A stretch of DNA of 64,000 nucleotides, taken from assembly GCF_017303375.1 (NCBI RefSeq), contig NZ_JAFKOH010000007.1, forward strand, positions 124,001 through 188,000. The letters run 5' to 3'. The position numbers and the translations under genes were made by a program. A model generated the notes under the pieces. That model searched no databases. It saw nothing but the letters and a program-made list of their open reading frames with translations, and had not been told where the DNA came from. Positions 35,918-44,705 of the stretch are shown here, in pieces. Position 1 is the stretch's first letter, and every line of letters starts with the position of its first letter. Source of the stretch: Bacillus sp. NTK074B. Its GTDB lineage: Bacteria > Bacillota > Bacilli > Bacillales > Bacillaceae_B.

Positions 35918-36673
35918 ATGAAGCATGCAGTCCTGTACGTTTGTCATGGCAGCCGGATTGAGAAAGCACGTGAAGAGGCGGTAAACTTTATCATGCGATG
36001 CCAGAAATACGTTGAAGCCGATATTCAGGAAATCAGCTTTCTGGAACTTGCATCCCCTTCCATTAAAGAAGGATTCGCTGTCTGTGTTGAAAGGGGAGCA
36101 ACGCATATAACAGTCGTGCCACTTCTCCTTCTGACTGCCGTCCATGCCAAAAAAGATATCCCGGATGAAATTCATAAATGCAGGGATACCTATCCGGATA
36201 TCCATGTGAATTACGGTCGCCCCATAGGTGTTCACGATAAAATGGTCGAAAGTGTCATTAAAAAGATTGAGGAAGCCATATCAATTGATTCATCTGCCGT
36301 TGCTATATTAATTGGAAGAGGGAGCTCTGATCCTGATGTCAGGAGAGATCTTGATACTATAGCGGCACTTGTCCATAGAAGAACCACGTTAGGAGACGTG
36401 AGAACTTGCTATTTAACAGCAGCTTCTCCAAGCTTTACTGAAACTTTGGAGTCTGTAAGGTATTCAGATAAAAACGTCATCTTCATCCCATATTTATTAT
36501 TTACCGGGTTACTGATGAAAGGCATTGAAAAGGAAATAGGCAGAACGAAGAATGATCAAATCATTTTGGGAAATTATTTAGGATATGATCCACTTGTGGA
36601 AGAAGCCTTCCTGGACCGGATAAATGAATCACTAGGGGCTAAAGGAGAATGCTATGCTTCCTGTCATGATTGA
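35918..36673 (+). CDS. sirB: Sirohydrochlorin ferrochelatase SirB
   Basis: A 251-residue class II chelatase of the CbiX/SirB type that inserts iron into sirohydrochlorin. The metal-binding His near the start is in YVCHGSRIEKA and further His residues are in THITVVPLLLLTAVHAKKDIP. The ATG follows the sumT stop directly, so it is translationally coupled; it overlaps sirC by 20 nt. Confidence 0.9.
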   Translation: MKHAVLYVCHGSRIEKAREEAVNFIMRCQKYVEADIQEISFLELASPSIKEGFAVCVERGATHITVVPLLLLTAVHAKKDIPDEIHKCRDTYPDIHVNYGRPIGVHDKMVESVIKKIEEAISIDSSAVAILIGRGSSDPDVRRDLDTIAALVHRRTTLGDVRTCYLTAASPSFTETLESVRYSDKNVIFIPYLLFTGLLMKGIEKEIGRTKNDQIILGNYLGYDPLVEEAFLDRINESLGAKGECYASCHD

Positions 36674-37223
36674 TGTGAAAGGGAAACAAATAACTATTGT
36701 GGGTGGAGGGAAAGTAGCATTTCGTAAGCTCTCTGTATTTTATGAGCAGGGAGCAAGGATTACCGTCATCAGTCCGGAGATCGTCGATGAGATCAAAGTA
36801 CTATATGAAGAGAATAAGATTGTATGGATTAAGAGGGACGTGCGAAGGGCTGATGTAAGAAATGCGTTTATCGTCATCGCTGCAACGAATAAACGATCGG
36901 TGAACGAACAGGTGAAAGTATATTCCGAGGAAAACCAGCTCTTATGCGTTGTGGACGATGGGGATTGCGGAAATATGCAGATGGTGTCATTTAAGCAAAA
37001 AGGAAAATTAACGATCGCTGTTTCAACCGGTGGAGCCAGTCCATTCTTAGCAAAGAAGCTTACGAATGAATTCATCCAATTATTTGATGACACATATATA
37101 GAGAAACTTGCTATCATTTCTTCTGAAAGAAAAGAAATTAAGGCTTCAGATTTATCTGATGGGGAAAAAAGAGACCTTTTAAAAGAACTTTCTTCTAAAC
37201 TGGATAGAGTTGAAAAGAAGTAA
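36654..37223 (+). CDS. sirC: Precorrin-2 dehydrogenase SirC
   Basis: A 189-residue NAD-dependent enzyme converting precorrin-2 to sirohydrochlorin. It begins with MLPVMIDVKGKQITIVGGGKVA, shown in part (IVGGGKVAFRK is the Rossmann loop), and has AVSTGGASPFLAKKL in the middle. AAAGGAG precedes the ATG within sirB. It ends the operon at a strong hairpin. The chelatase domain found in CysG fusions is absent. Confidence 0.92.
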   Translation: MLPVMIDVKGKQITIVGGGKVAFRKLSVFYEQGARITVISPEIVDEIKVLYEENKIVWIKRDVRRADVRNAFIVIAATNKRSVNEQVKVYSEENQLLCVVDDGDCGNMQMVSFKQKGKLTIAVSTGGASPFLAKKLTNEFIQLFDDTYIEKLAIISSERKEIKASDLSDGEKRDLLKELSSKLDRVEKK

Positions 37224-37255
37224 AGCATGGTGATGTATAGCTTACCATGCTTTAC
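37220..37255. terminator. Hairpin at the end of the sulfur operon
   Basis: GTAAAGCATGGT pairs perfectly with ACCATGCTTTAC (12 bp). No long T run; it lies between convergent genes. Confidence 0.7.
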
Positions 37256-37323
37256 GATTTGAAACAGGCTACTCATGAAGAAGTATTTAAGTTCGTCATC
37301 TTGTCCTCTGTCATTTCACAAGA

Positions 37324-37572
37324 TTATGATTGGCCTTCAACAAGGCTTTGATTTATTTTTTGCTGATTCAATTTGACAATCTCACTTAATCCTAAGAAAA
37401 ACAAAGTTGTTCCCAGTGTGAAAAGATATATCAGCCAAATAACCGATGTTGTGTTCTCCATGCCAAAAATACCGGAATGGGCAACATCCAATTCCATTGC
37501 GGTAATACAACCGATGAAGAATACAAGCCATGCAAAGATCTTTAGACCTATGGCTACAGCATTTTGTTTCAT
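37324..37572 (-). CDS. Small two-segment membrane protein, unknown function
   Basis: An 82-residue protein with two membrane segments (about residues 8-27 and 42-62) separated by a short loop, and a polar C-terminus. The ATG has AGGGAGGGGAAAGG upstream, a strong ribosome site, which supports a real gene. I do not recognise the family. It is convergent with sirC and divergent from xpt. Confidence 0.65.
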   Translation of the reverse strand: MKQNAVAIGLKIFAWLVFFIGCITAMELDVAHSGIFGMENTTSVIWLIYLFTLGTTLFFLGLSEIVKLNQQKINQSLVEGQS

Positions 37573-37753
37573 CCTTTCCCCTCCCTGTTTACCAAAAATG
37601 TGTAAAAATGACTACATAATATGATTATCGTTCTGATCCTAAAGATATGACTCTTTTAACAGGATGAACAAGAGAAAATAATAAGAGCATTTAAGAGTTG
37701 GATAAATTACGAACGTTAAATGAAATAATGGTCTAAATGTTAGGAAATGAGCC

Positions 37754-37782
37754 TTTACAAATTACCGGGTTGCCGGTATACT
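37754..37782 (+). promoter_or_regulatory. xpt-pbuX promoter
   Basis: TTTACA (37754-37759), 17-nt spacer and TATACT (37777-37782), just upstream of the guanine riboswitch. Confidence 0.8.
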
Positions 37783-37807
37783 ATCCAATATCAAATCAAT
37801 ATTCGTT

Positions 37808-37879
37808 TCACTCATATAATAGCGGGGATATGGCCTGCAAGTTTCTACCGGATTACCTTAAATGATCCGACTATGGGTG
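37808..37879 (+). promoter_or_regulatory. Guanine (purine) riboswitch
   Basis: The three-way junction elements are all present: CACTCATATAAT, GCGGGGATATGGCCTGC, AAGTTTCTACCGGATTACC, and AATGATCCGACTATGGGTG. The specificity base is C (TCCGACTATGG), as in the guanine-binding xpt aptamer; adenine types have U. Guanine or hypoxanthine would turn off xpt-pbuX. Confidence 0.95.
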
Positions 37880-37918
37880 AGCAGTGATAGATGCGTCTTT
37901 CATGGACGCTCTTTGCCT

Positions 37919-37976
37919 AACCCAAAGGTCATTGTCTCACTCAATAAGTGAGTACAATATCCTTTGGGTTTTTTTA
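37919..37976 (+). terminator. Guanine riboswitch terminator
   Basis: AACCCAAAGG pairs with CCTTTGGGTT and is followed by a T run; an inner CTCACT/AGTGAG helix extends it. Confidence 0.9.
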
Positions 37977-37977
37977 A

Positions 37978-38594
<617 letters not shown>

Positions 38595-38595
<1 letters not shown>

Positions 38596-39899
38596 TGAAG
38601 AATCAGCACCTTAAACTCGCCTCTCTTGGTATTCAACATGTTCTTGCCATGTATGCGGGAGCAGTCATTGTCCCCCTCATCGTCGGCGGGGCACTCGGAT
38701 TGACGGGTGAGCAGCTGACATACCTTATTTCTATCGATATCTTTATGTGCGGAATTGCTACCTTGCTCCAGGTCTATAAGAATCGCTTCTTCGGTATCGG
38801 GCTTCCCGTTGTGCTGGGTTGTACGTTCACTGCGGTCGGGCCGATGATCGCCATCGGGGGTCAATATGGTATCTCCGCTATATACGGATCGATCCTCGTT
38901 TCAGGCGTATTTGTCGTTGTAATCAGCAAATACTTTGGAAAACTCGTCCGTTTCTTCCCTCCTGTCGTAACGGGTTCAGTTGTGACTATCATCGGGATTA
39001 CCTTGATTCCCGTCGCCATGAATAATATGGCAGGTGGACAGGGAAGTGCTGATTTCGGTTCTTTGGAAAATCTGTCTTTAGCGTTTGGTACATTATTATT
39101 TATTTTATTCCTATATAAATTCTTTACAGGGTTTGTCCGTTCCGTTTCGATTTTACTCGGATTGATGGCAGGAACGGCCGTGGCGTTCATACTCGGTAAA
39201 GTCGACTTCAGCGCTGTTGGTGATGCTTCATGGTTTCATATGGCAAAGCCCTTTTACTTTGGAATGCCGACATTTGAAATAACGGCCATTCTCACGATGA
39301 TTCTTGTCGCCATGGTGAGCCTGGTAGAATCAACAGGTGTTTATTTCGCCCTTGCGGATATTACTGAGCGAAAGGTTTCGGAAGAAGATTTAGCGAGAGG
39401 GTATCGGGCAGAAGGGTTAGCCATTGTGCTTGGTGGATTATTCAACGCATTCCCATACACGGCCTATTCCCAGAATGTCGGATTGGTCCAGCTTTCAGGT
39501 GTGAAACGGAAGAACGTGATTTATGCAACGGGAGCATTTCTCGTCATTCTGGGCTTAGTGCCAAAAATAGGCGCACTTACCACTGTGATTCCTGCCTCCG
39601 TATTGGGCGGGGCGATGGTGGCCATGTTCGGGATGGTTGTAGCCTACGGAATCAAAATGCTGAGTACGGTGAATTTTTCTTCTCAGGAAAACCTGTTAAT
39701 CATTGCGTGTTCTGTGGGAATGGGACTCGGGGTTACGGCAGTACCGGAACTTTTTGCGCAAATGCCCTCAAGCATCCGCATCTTGACGGATAACGGGATT
39801 GTGGCCGGCAGTTTAACCGCGATCGGGCTGAATATCTTCTTTAATGTGTTATCTAAACGCAAGTTGAACGTTGTCATGAGTGAGCAAAAAGCGTCATAA
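38595..39899 (+). CDS. pbuX: Xanthine permease PbuX
   Basis: A 434-residue NCS2-family carrier with about 12-14 membrane segments. Typical parts are QHVLAMYAGAVIVPLIVGGALG, the VESTGVYFALADITERK segment with the substrate Glu, and FNAFPYTAYSQNVGLVQLSGVK. AGAGGAGGTG precedes the ATG. It imports xanthine for Xpt. Confidence 0.94.
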
Positions 39900-39912
39900 A
39901 CATACGATCAAC

Positions 39913-39953
39913 AACCGCCATCTCGGCTAGATATAAGAGGTGGCGGTTTTTTT
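39913..39953 (+). terminator. xpt-pbuX terminator
   Basis: AACCGCCATCTC pairs with GAGGTGGCGGTT, followed by seven T residues. Confidence 0.92.
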
Positions 39954-40069
39954 ATGGTTTATTTCTGAATTATCAGATTAATAAGGAAGGAAAACGTAAA
40001 TAAGTAACGAACATTAATTGTGTAGGGATCGGACAGTAAATAGTCAGCTTTTATTAAAGGAGGAGAAAC

Positions 40070-41632
40070 ATGTACGCAACGACTGGATCTATTTTTGACC
40101 AAACGGTAGAGAAATTCCGCAATAAGGAGGCTATTGTAGAAGAGAAGACAGGTAAACGGTTAACCTTCGGAGAGTGGCAGGATGAAGTCCATCGTGTGGC
40201 AAATGCACTCTTGAATGCAGGAGTGAAAAAGGGGGACCTGGTTTCTACGTATCTATTTAATACACTGGAGCTTGCGAACGTATTTTTTGCGTGCGGGAAG
40301 ATTAGTGCAGTGATCAATCCGATTAACTTCAGGTTAAAGGGGCAGGAAATCCACTATATATTAAAGGATGCGGAGCCAAAGGTCGTGATCTTTGAAGAAT
40401 CCCTTTCAAAGCCGATCGAGGGGATATCATCATTTTTCCCTCATACCCTTTTTTGGCATGTGGGTGAGGAGGTACCCTCCTTTGCACAAAGCTACAATGA
40501 GACAGTCGGCTGTTGTTCCAGGGAATTAGAACCCATCATGGTAGAAGAGACGGAAGTATATGCCATTATGTACACGAGCGGGACTACAGGCAGACCAAAG
40601 GGTGTCGTTCACAGGCATAGGGATATGGCGGAGCAGAGCCTGATATGTACATCGGTCATGGGGCTGACTCCGAACGATATCGGTCTTGTGACGGCACCGA
40701 TGTTTCACTGTGCCGAACTTCATTGCTGTTTCCTGCCCAGGGTTCAAGCAGGTGCGAAAAATATCATTGTGCATCAGTTCCAGCCGGAAACCGTATTGGA
40801 AGTCATTCAGCGCGAGAAGGTCACCACTCTTTTCGCAGCGCCGACCATGTGGAATATGATCCTTCAGCATGGGGTGGAAGGATATGATACAACTTCCCTT
40901 CGGATTGGTCTGTACGGTGCGGCTCCCATGGCGCCTGTTCTTGTCAGGACCCTTCATGATAAGATGAACATTGACCTTATCCAGGCATACGGACAGACAG
41001 AGATGGGACCGGCGGTTACGTTCCTCCTTCAGGATGAGCAGCTGACGAAGACGGGTTCTGCTGGAAGGGCCGCTTACAATCATGAGATAAGGGTGGTAAG
41101 ACCGAATGAAAACGGGCCATCTGAACCTGATAATATCTGTACACCTGGTGAAGTGGGTGAAATCATCGTAAGGGGTTCATGTACGATGCTACAGTATTTT
41201 AACCTGGAGGAAGCAACGGAAAAAGCACTGTATAAGGGATGGTACCATTCAAGTGATTTAGGCTATATGGACGAAGAAGGCTACCTGTATGTGGCTGACA
41301 GGGTGGATGATATGGTGATTTCAGGTGGGGAGAATGTGTATCCAAGGGAAGTGGAGGACGCCCTTCATGCACATGAAGATGTGCTGGATGTCGCCGTCCT
41401 GGGTCAGCCTGATGAAAATTGGGGGGAACAGGTACTGGCTGTGATTGTATCTAAGAATCCTTCCCTTACGTCCTCCGAGTTGGATTCATTTCTGAAGGAT
41501 GGAGATTTATTGGCAGATTATAAGCGTCCAAGGGAATACCTTTTTGTGAAAGAACTTCCTCGTAATGCAAGTGGGAAAATTCAAAAGTTCTTGTTGAGGG
41601 AGAACCTGAGTAAAAGGGAAAAGCAACGATAA
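40070..41632 (+). CDS. Acyl-CoA synthetase (AMP-forming)
   Basis: A 520-residue ANL-superfamily ligase. P-loop MYTSGTTGRPKGVVHRH, then AYGQTEMGP, HSSDLGYMDEEGY, DRVDDMVISGGENVYPREVED in parts, and catalytic Lys in ELPRNASGKIQKFLLREN. It resembles medium/long-chain fatty acyl-CoA synthetases. AAAGGAGGAG precedes the ATG. It is a single gene between xpt-pbuX and the ykuK remnant; a terminator is about 120 nt after its stop. The substrate cannot be told; it could serve the acyl-CoA cluster 12 kb upstream. Confidence 0.88.
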   Translation: MYATTGSIFDQTVEKFRNKEAIVEEKTGKRLTFGEWQDEVHRVANALLNAGVKKGDLVSTYLFNTLELANVFFACGKISAVINPINFRLKGQEIHYILKDAEPKVVIFEESLSKPIEGISSFFPHTLFWHVGEEVPSFAQSYNETVGCCSRELEPIMVEETEVYAIMYTSGTTGRPKGVVHRHRDMAEQSLICTSVMGLTPNDIGLVTAPMFHCAELHCCFLPRVQAGAKNIIVHQFQPETVLEVIQREKVTTLFAAPTMWNMILQHGVEGYDTTSLRIGLYGAAPMAPVLVRTLHDKMNIDLIQAYGQTEMGPAVTFLLQDEQLTKTGSAGRAAYNHEIRVVRPNENGPSEPDNICTPGEVGEIIVRGSCTMLQYFNLEEATEKALYKGWYHSSDLGYMDEEGYLYVADRVDDMVISGGENVYPREVEDALHAHEDVLDVAVLGQPDENWGEQVLAVIVSKNPSLTSSELDSFLKDGDLLADYKRPREYLFVKELPRNASGKIQKFLLRENLSKREKQR

Positions 41633-41669
41633 GGAATACTACTGATTTCTTATAGTAAAAAAAATATTG

Positions 41670-41681
41670 GAACATATGTTC
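41670..41681. promoter_or_regulatory. LexA (DinR) box-like palindrome without a clear target gene
   Basis: GAACATATGTTC fits the B. subtilis LexA consensus GAAC-N4-GTTC exactly. It lies 38 nt after the ligase stop and 70 nt before an intrinsic terminator, with no protein gene in between. TAATAT follows it, but no good -35 is visible. Confidence 0.4.
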
Positions 41682-41745
41682 TAATATTAGAATTCAGACA
41701 GATAAGGCAGTAAATGAGAGATAAATGGAGAAATAAAGAGAATGT

Positions 41746-41786
41746 AAAAAAGATGCCTGGGATTTATGTCCCTGGCATCTTTTTTA
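41746..41786 (+). terminator. Intrinsic terminator
   Basis: AGATGCCTGGG pairs with CCCTGGCATCT (one mismatch), followed by TTTTTT. It ends the ligase transcript or a short transcript starting near 41690. Confidence 0.88.
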
Positions 41787-41822
41787 TTCTTCACAGCTGG
41801 TGGTAGAGACAAGGAGGAGGGC

Positions 41823-41906
41823 ATGGGGAGGGTGTTTCCGTATATTGTCGGTGCTCTACAACATAAAAATGATAATCATTTAAGAGGAGGTTTAGGCCCA
41901 TACTGA
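41823..41906 (+). CDS. Possible 27-residue small protein
   Basis: ATG 41823 has AAGGAGG (41811-41817) 5 nt upstream, an unusually good site for a random frame. The 27 codons end at TGA 41904-41906. The product contains FPYIVGALQHKND and ends GGLGPY; I do not recognise it. No promoter is visible after the terminator at 41786. It is convergent with the broken ykuK. Confidence 0.3.
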   Translation: MGRVFPYIVGALQHKNDNHLRGGLGPY

Positions 41907-41918
41907 ACATGTAGGGCT

Positions 41919-42446
41919 TTATTTTGTATAACGGTTGGCATAACTGGAAGCTACGAATGCATCAGGTTTAATTTTCGGTTCCACTCCCATTGCTTCCATC
42001 CTTGCGACCATTTCCTTCACAAACTTACTTGTTTTATTCTGTTTTCCATTCCCGATATCAATATGACCCTCCATAGTAAATGTGGCCCCAGAATAAATAT
42101 AAGGAAGAACGATATTGATTAACTTATTTTTTCTTTCCTCTGTAAATAAAGAAACAATTTCTTCAGATAGAGATAGCTCATATGAAATTCTCTCATGTAA
42201 TTGCAGCATTTTTCTTGGGATTAATACTTTTCTTATACATGCCCACACACCTTTTCCTTCATTTAATATCACTATTCCTGTTATGAAGGTGGTATGTGAG
42301 TGATGAACTTGAGAATCAGTCCCCACCATTAATCGTTAGTGACCATTTGGATCGGATTGCATGAACTTCACAATATGTTCAAAGACCTGGTCAAATGACA
42401 TCCCGGATTCCTGTAGATTTTGAAATGGATAGTGATTATTTTTCAT
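41919..42446 (-). pseudogene. ykuK: ykuK-like RNase H-fold gene interrupted by a stop codon
   Basis: Read as one frame from ATG 42444-42446, the gene encodes a 175-codon protein similar to B. subtilis YkuK (DUF458, a predicted RNase H-like protein): an N-terminal part ending VKFMQSDPNGH, then a TAA at 42336-42338, then RLMVGTDSQVHHSHTTF in the same frame to PDAFVASSYANRYTK. YkuK has Tyr or a similar residue at the stop position as I recall it, so one base change (TAT/TAC to TAA) explains the break. The ATG after the stop has no ribosome site. It may be a fresh pseudogene or a sequencing error. Confidence 0.8.
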
Positions 42447-42655
42447 CTTATAAAATCACAGCTTTCTTAACCAATTTGAGTATATAACGATAAATTCTTA
42501 TCTATATCCTATGATAAGAATTTATTATCGTGAAATGGAATACATGCACACGAATATGGTTTTAATCCAACCGCTGCTTACCAGAGCCGATTGCTGCTAT
42601 TGACGGGAGAGTGTGTGATTTTTACAAAGTTCACGTTTAATTTAGTGCCTCTTTT

Positions 42656-42684
42656 TCGACTATCGAACATTTGTTCTGTATAAT
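42656..42684 (+). promoter_or_regulatory. Promoter with embedded LexA (SOS) box
   Basis: TCGACT (42656-42661), 17-nt spacer and consensus TATAAT (42679-42684) precede the homing endonuclease gene. GAACATTTGTTC (42665-42676), a perfect GAAC-N4-GTTC LexA box, fills the spacer, so LexA should repress this promoter until DNA damage. Confidence 0.75.
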
Positions 42685-42717
42685 GAAGATACACAATGAT
42701 TGAAGGTGGTGCTTAAC

Positions 42718-43689
42718 ATGACAAGAAAAAAGAAATGCACCTTGGAAATAACTGAAATCATACAAATGTACGAAGAAGGGGAAAAGACGGCAGATATTGC
42801 CCAAAGAGCCAATGTATCCACTCGTTATATCAATTCAGTATTACAACAGAATAAGGTGGAGAGAACTCCACACGGGAGCTGGAAACGAAAATACAGGGTT
42901 CATGAGGATTACTTTAAGACCTGGAGCAATAACATGGCTTATATACTCGGTTTTTTTGCAGCAGACGGGCATATCAGCAGCCGAAATCATACGGTTTGTT
43001 TTTCTCAGAAGGATCCTGACATACTGGAGCAGATCCGGGAGGAACTACAGTCAAATCATCCATTCGTGATGAATAATACGGGTGTCTATACACTTATCAT
43101 TGGGAGCAAGGTCATGAAGTATGACCTGATGAACCTGCATGGAATGACCATTGACAAATCAAATGCTCTTAAGATGCCTGAAATTCCAGAAAAGTATTTG
43201 AGTCATTTTGTCAGAGGGTATTTTGATGGGGATGGAAATGTGTCTTACGAAGGGTATACGGTAACCTTTGTAGGGAATTCATTATCTTTTCTGTTAACTT
43301 TAAAGTCTATATTTGAACACAAAGGTTTTACAACAAAAATGAAGATAGTCAAAAATCATTTCAGACTATTCATTATAAGTCGCTTATCTTTAAAGATGTT
43401 TGCAGATTGGATCTACAGCGAAAAAGAAATGTATTTGGAACGGAAGTATTTAGAATTTGAAAAGGAACTTTTAGAAGTTGCAGAAATTAGAGGTAAAATC
43501 AGTACAGCGAAAATATCTCTAGAAAAAAAGAAGAATTTTTTAGAGTTGTTTAGCCATTGTTATGATGAAAATAAAGCATGTAAAGAAATTGGGATTGATC
43601 TTAAAACACTGGATATATGGCTGAGAAATGATTTAGAATTCAAGAACCATTTCAAACAGGTTAAAAAGGCAGTAAAAGACTTCACTTAA
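42718..43689 (+). CDS. Free-standing LAGLIDADG homing endonuclease-like protein
   Basis: A 323-residue basic protein. Residues 1-45 look like a helix-turn-helix (EITEIIQMYEEGEKTADIAQRA). Two LAGLIDADG motifs follow: YILGFFAADGH (Asp83) and FVRGYFDGDGN (Asp172), each with the acidic residue that binds catalytic metal. A second helix-turn-helix-like part is at the C-terminus (NKACKEIGIDLKTLDIWLRND). Such enzymes cut long asymmetric sites. It is not inside an intron or intein here. ATG 42718 has GAAGGTGGTG upstream. Its promoter has a LexA box. Confidence 0.85.
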   Translation: MTRKKKCTLEITEIIQMYEEGEKTADIAQRANVSTRYINSVLQQNKVERTPHGSWKRKYRVHEDYFKTWSNNMAYILGFFAADGHISSRNHTVCFSQKDPDILEQIREELQSNHPFVMNNTGVYTLIIGSKVMKYDLMNLHGMTIDKSNALKMPEIPEKYLSHFVRGYFDGDGNVSYEGYTVTFVGNSLSFLLTLKSIFEHKGFTTKMKIVKNHFRLFIISRLSLKMFADWIYSEKEMYLERKYLEFEKELLEVAEIRGKISTAKISLEKKKNFLELFSHCYDENKACKEIGIDLKTLDIWLRNDLEFKNHFKQVKKAVKDFT

Positions 43690-43706
43690 AAAAGTGAAGT
43701 TTTTTA
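43679..43706 (+). terminator. Terminator overlapping the endonuclease stop codon
   Basis: ACTTCACTT pairs with AAGTGAAGT with a 4-nt loop and is followed by a T run; the stop codon lies in the stem. Confidence 0.85.
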
Positions 43707-44183
43707 TGTTATGAACAACGGAGGGGGCAATAAACCAGACTTTAGTTTTTCTAGTTACCATAATATATATTATCGGAAGCTGAATGAAATAATCATTTAT
43801 AATCTCATATCATAAGTATACTGTTTACAATGAGACAGAAGAAAAAATCAACGAATTTTCCAATCCGGTTATATCTTCAAATTTTCTACCGATTAATCAG
43901 TTCATGTTCTTTGAGTTGTCACCCTTGGTCGCGTTTCTTAGTTCCTTTCACTAAAAAACTTTATACGAGAATTATCTGACTGCTCGGCAATGTTCAATAT
44001 TTGAATATGACGTTCCATCTTCATAAGCCGCTCCGGTTTCCCACCATTATAACAACTGATTAGTTTACATAATGTTACCTGCATACTTCATTTCAATCAT
44101 GTTTCATCAAAGCTTGGCTTTCTTTTCATCAGAGCAAAAGAAAAAGCATAAAGAGCCTGTAGGGTCCTCTCTATGCTTGTGCA
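43707..44183. other. Intergenic stretch of about 480 bp without a firm gene
   Basis: AT-rich with scattered stops. The only frame of note is on the minus strand, 44084 to 43938 (48 codons, ending KFFSERN), rich in charged residues and gene-like in composition but with a weak ribosome site and no family I know. It could be the eroded end of a lost gene. No repeat or structured RNA is evident. Confidence 0.4.
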
Positions 44184-44642
44184 TTATTTAAGTAAATATT
44201 GTCTTGGTGTTCCGAAATAAAGCGTTTGCTGATATTCTGGAAAAACGGATTCAAAGCAAATGATGATCGGCGCATCAAGTAGCCATGGATAGTACGTATA
44301 AAAGCCTTTATCACCGTTCACCATTGCAGCCAGTGCCAGGGGCAGTTCCTTCTTGAAAATCATGAACCGTACGTTGGAAAGCTGCTGATCAAATTCCCCT
44401 CCGCTGACATATACAGTCCCGGTAAGAGTATATTGACCGAGGTTTCGTTTCCACTCTCCCAATACTTCGTCCCTCATGGACATGTTAATCTTCTCAACAG
44501 CGTACTGGCAGCCGATGCTTAGGAATAGGTCACCTGTTAAATCAGAATGCGTTAACGTGTATTTCCTATTATCGATTGGATTAAAAACCGATGCAGGCAG
44601 GACATATTGAACGGTTAACTTTTCCGGCTTAAATTCACTCAT
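44184..44642 (-). CDS. Stay-green family protein (SGR homologue)
   Basis: A 152-residue protein matching the staygreen family: LTVQYVLPASVFNPIDNRKYTLTHSD in parts, TGDLFLSIGCQY, then MRDEVLGEW and CFESVFPEYQ near the end. Plant SGR removes magnesium from chlorophyll a, and some bacterial homologues show the same dechelatase activity in vitro. This organism shows no sign of photosynthesis, so the natural substrate is unknown. GAAGGAGGC lies upstream of the ATG. It is downstream of a secreted protein gene on the same strand. Confidence 0.82.
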   Translation of the reverse strand: MSEFKPEKLTVQYVLPASVFNPIDNRKYTLTHSDLTGDLFLSIGCQYAVEKINMSMRDEVLGEWKRNLGQYTLTGTVYVSGGEFDQQLSNVRFMIFKKELPLALAAMVNGDKGFYTYYPWLLDAPIIICFESVFPEYQQTLYFGTPRQYLLK

Positions 44643-44705
44643 GTGTAAGCCTCCTTCACAATAATGGGCTTACAACAGAGTATGACGATAGCCTAATAAC
44701 GGTTC

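Noticed and set aside
41867-41881. Fur-box-like palindrome AAATGATAATCATTT
   Set aside because: It lacks the full 7-1-7 Fur pattern, has no promoter near it and lies within the possible small frame at 41823; likely chance in AT-rich DNA.
42700-43689. Intein or group I intron around the LAGLIDADG gene
   Set aside because: No flanking exon protein sequence, no intein splice residues and no intron core; the gene has its own promoter, ribosome site and terminator.
43938-44084. 48-codon minus-strand frame ending KFFSERN
   Set aside because: Weak ribosome site, no promoter and no known family; mentioned only as part of the intergenic stretch.
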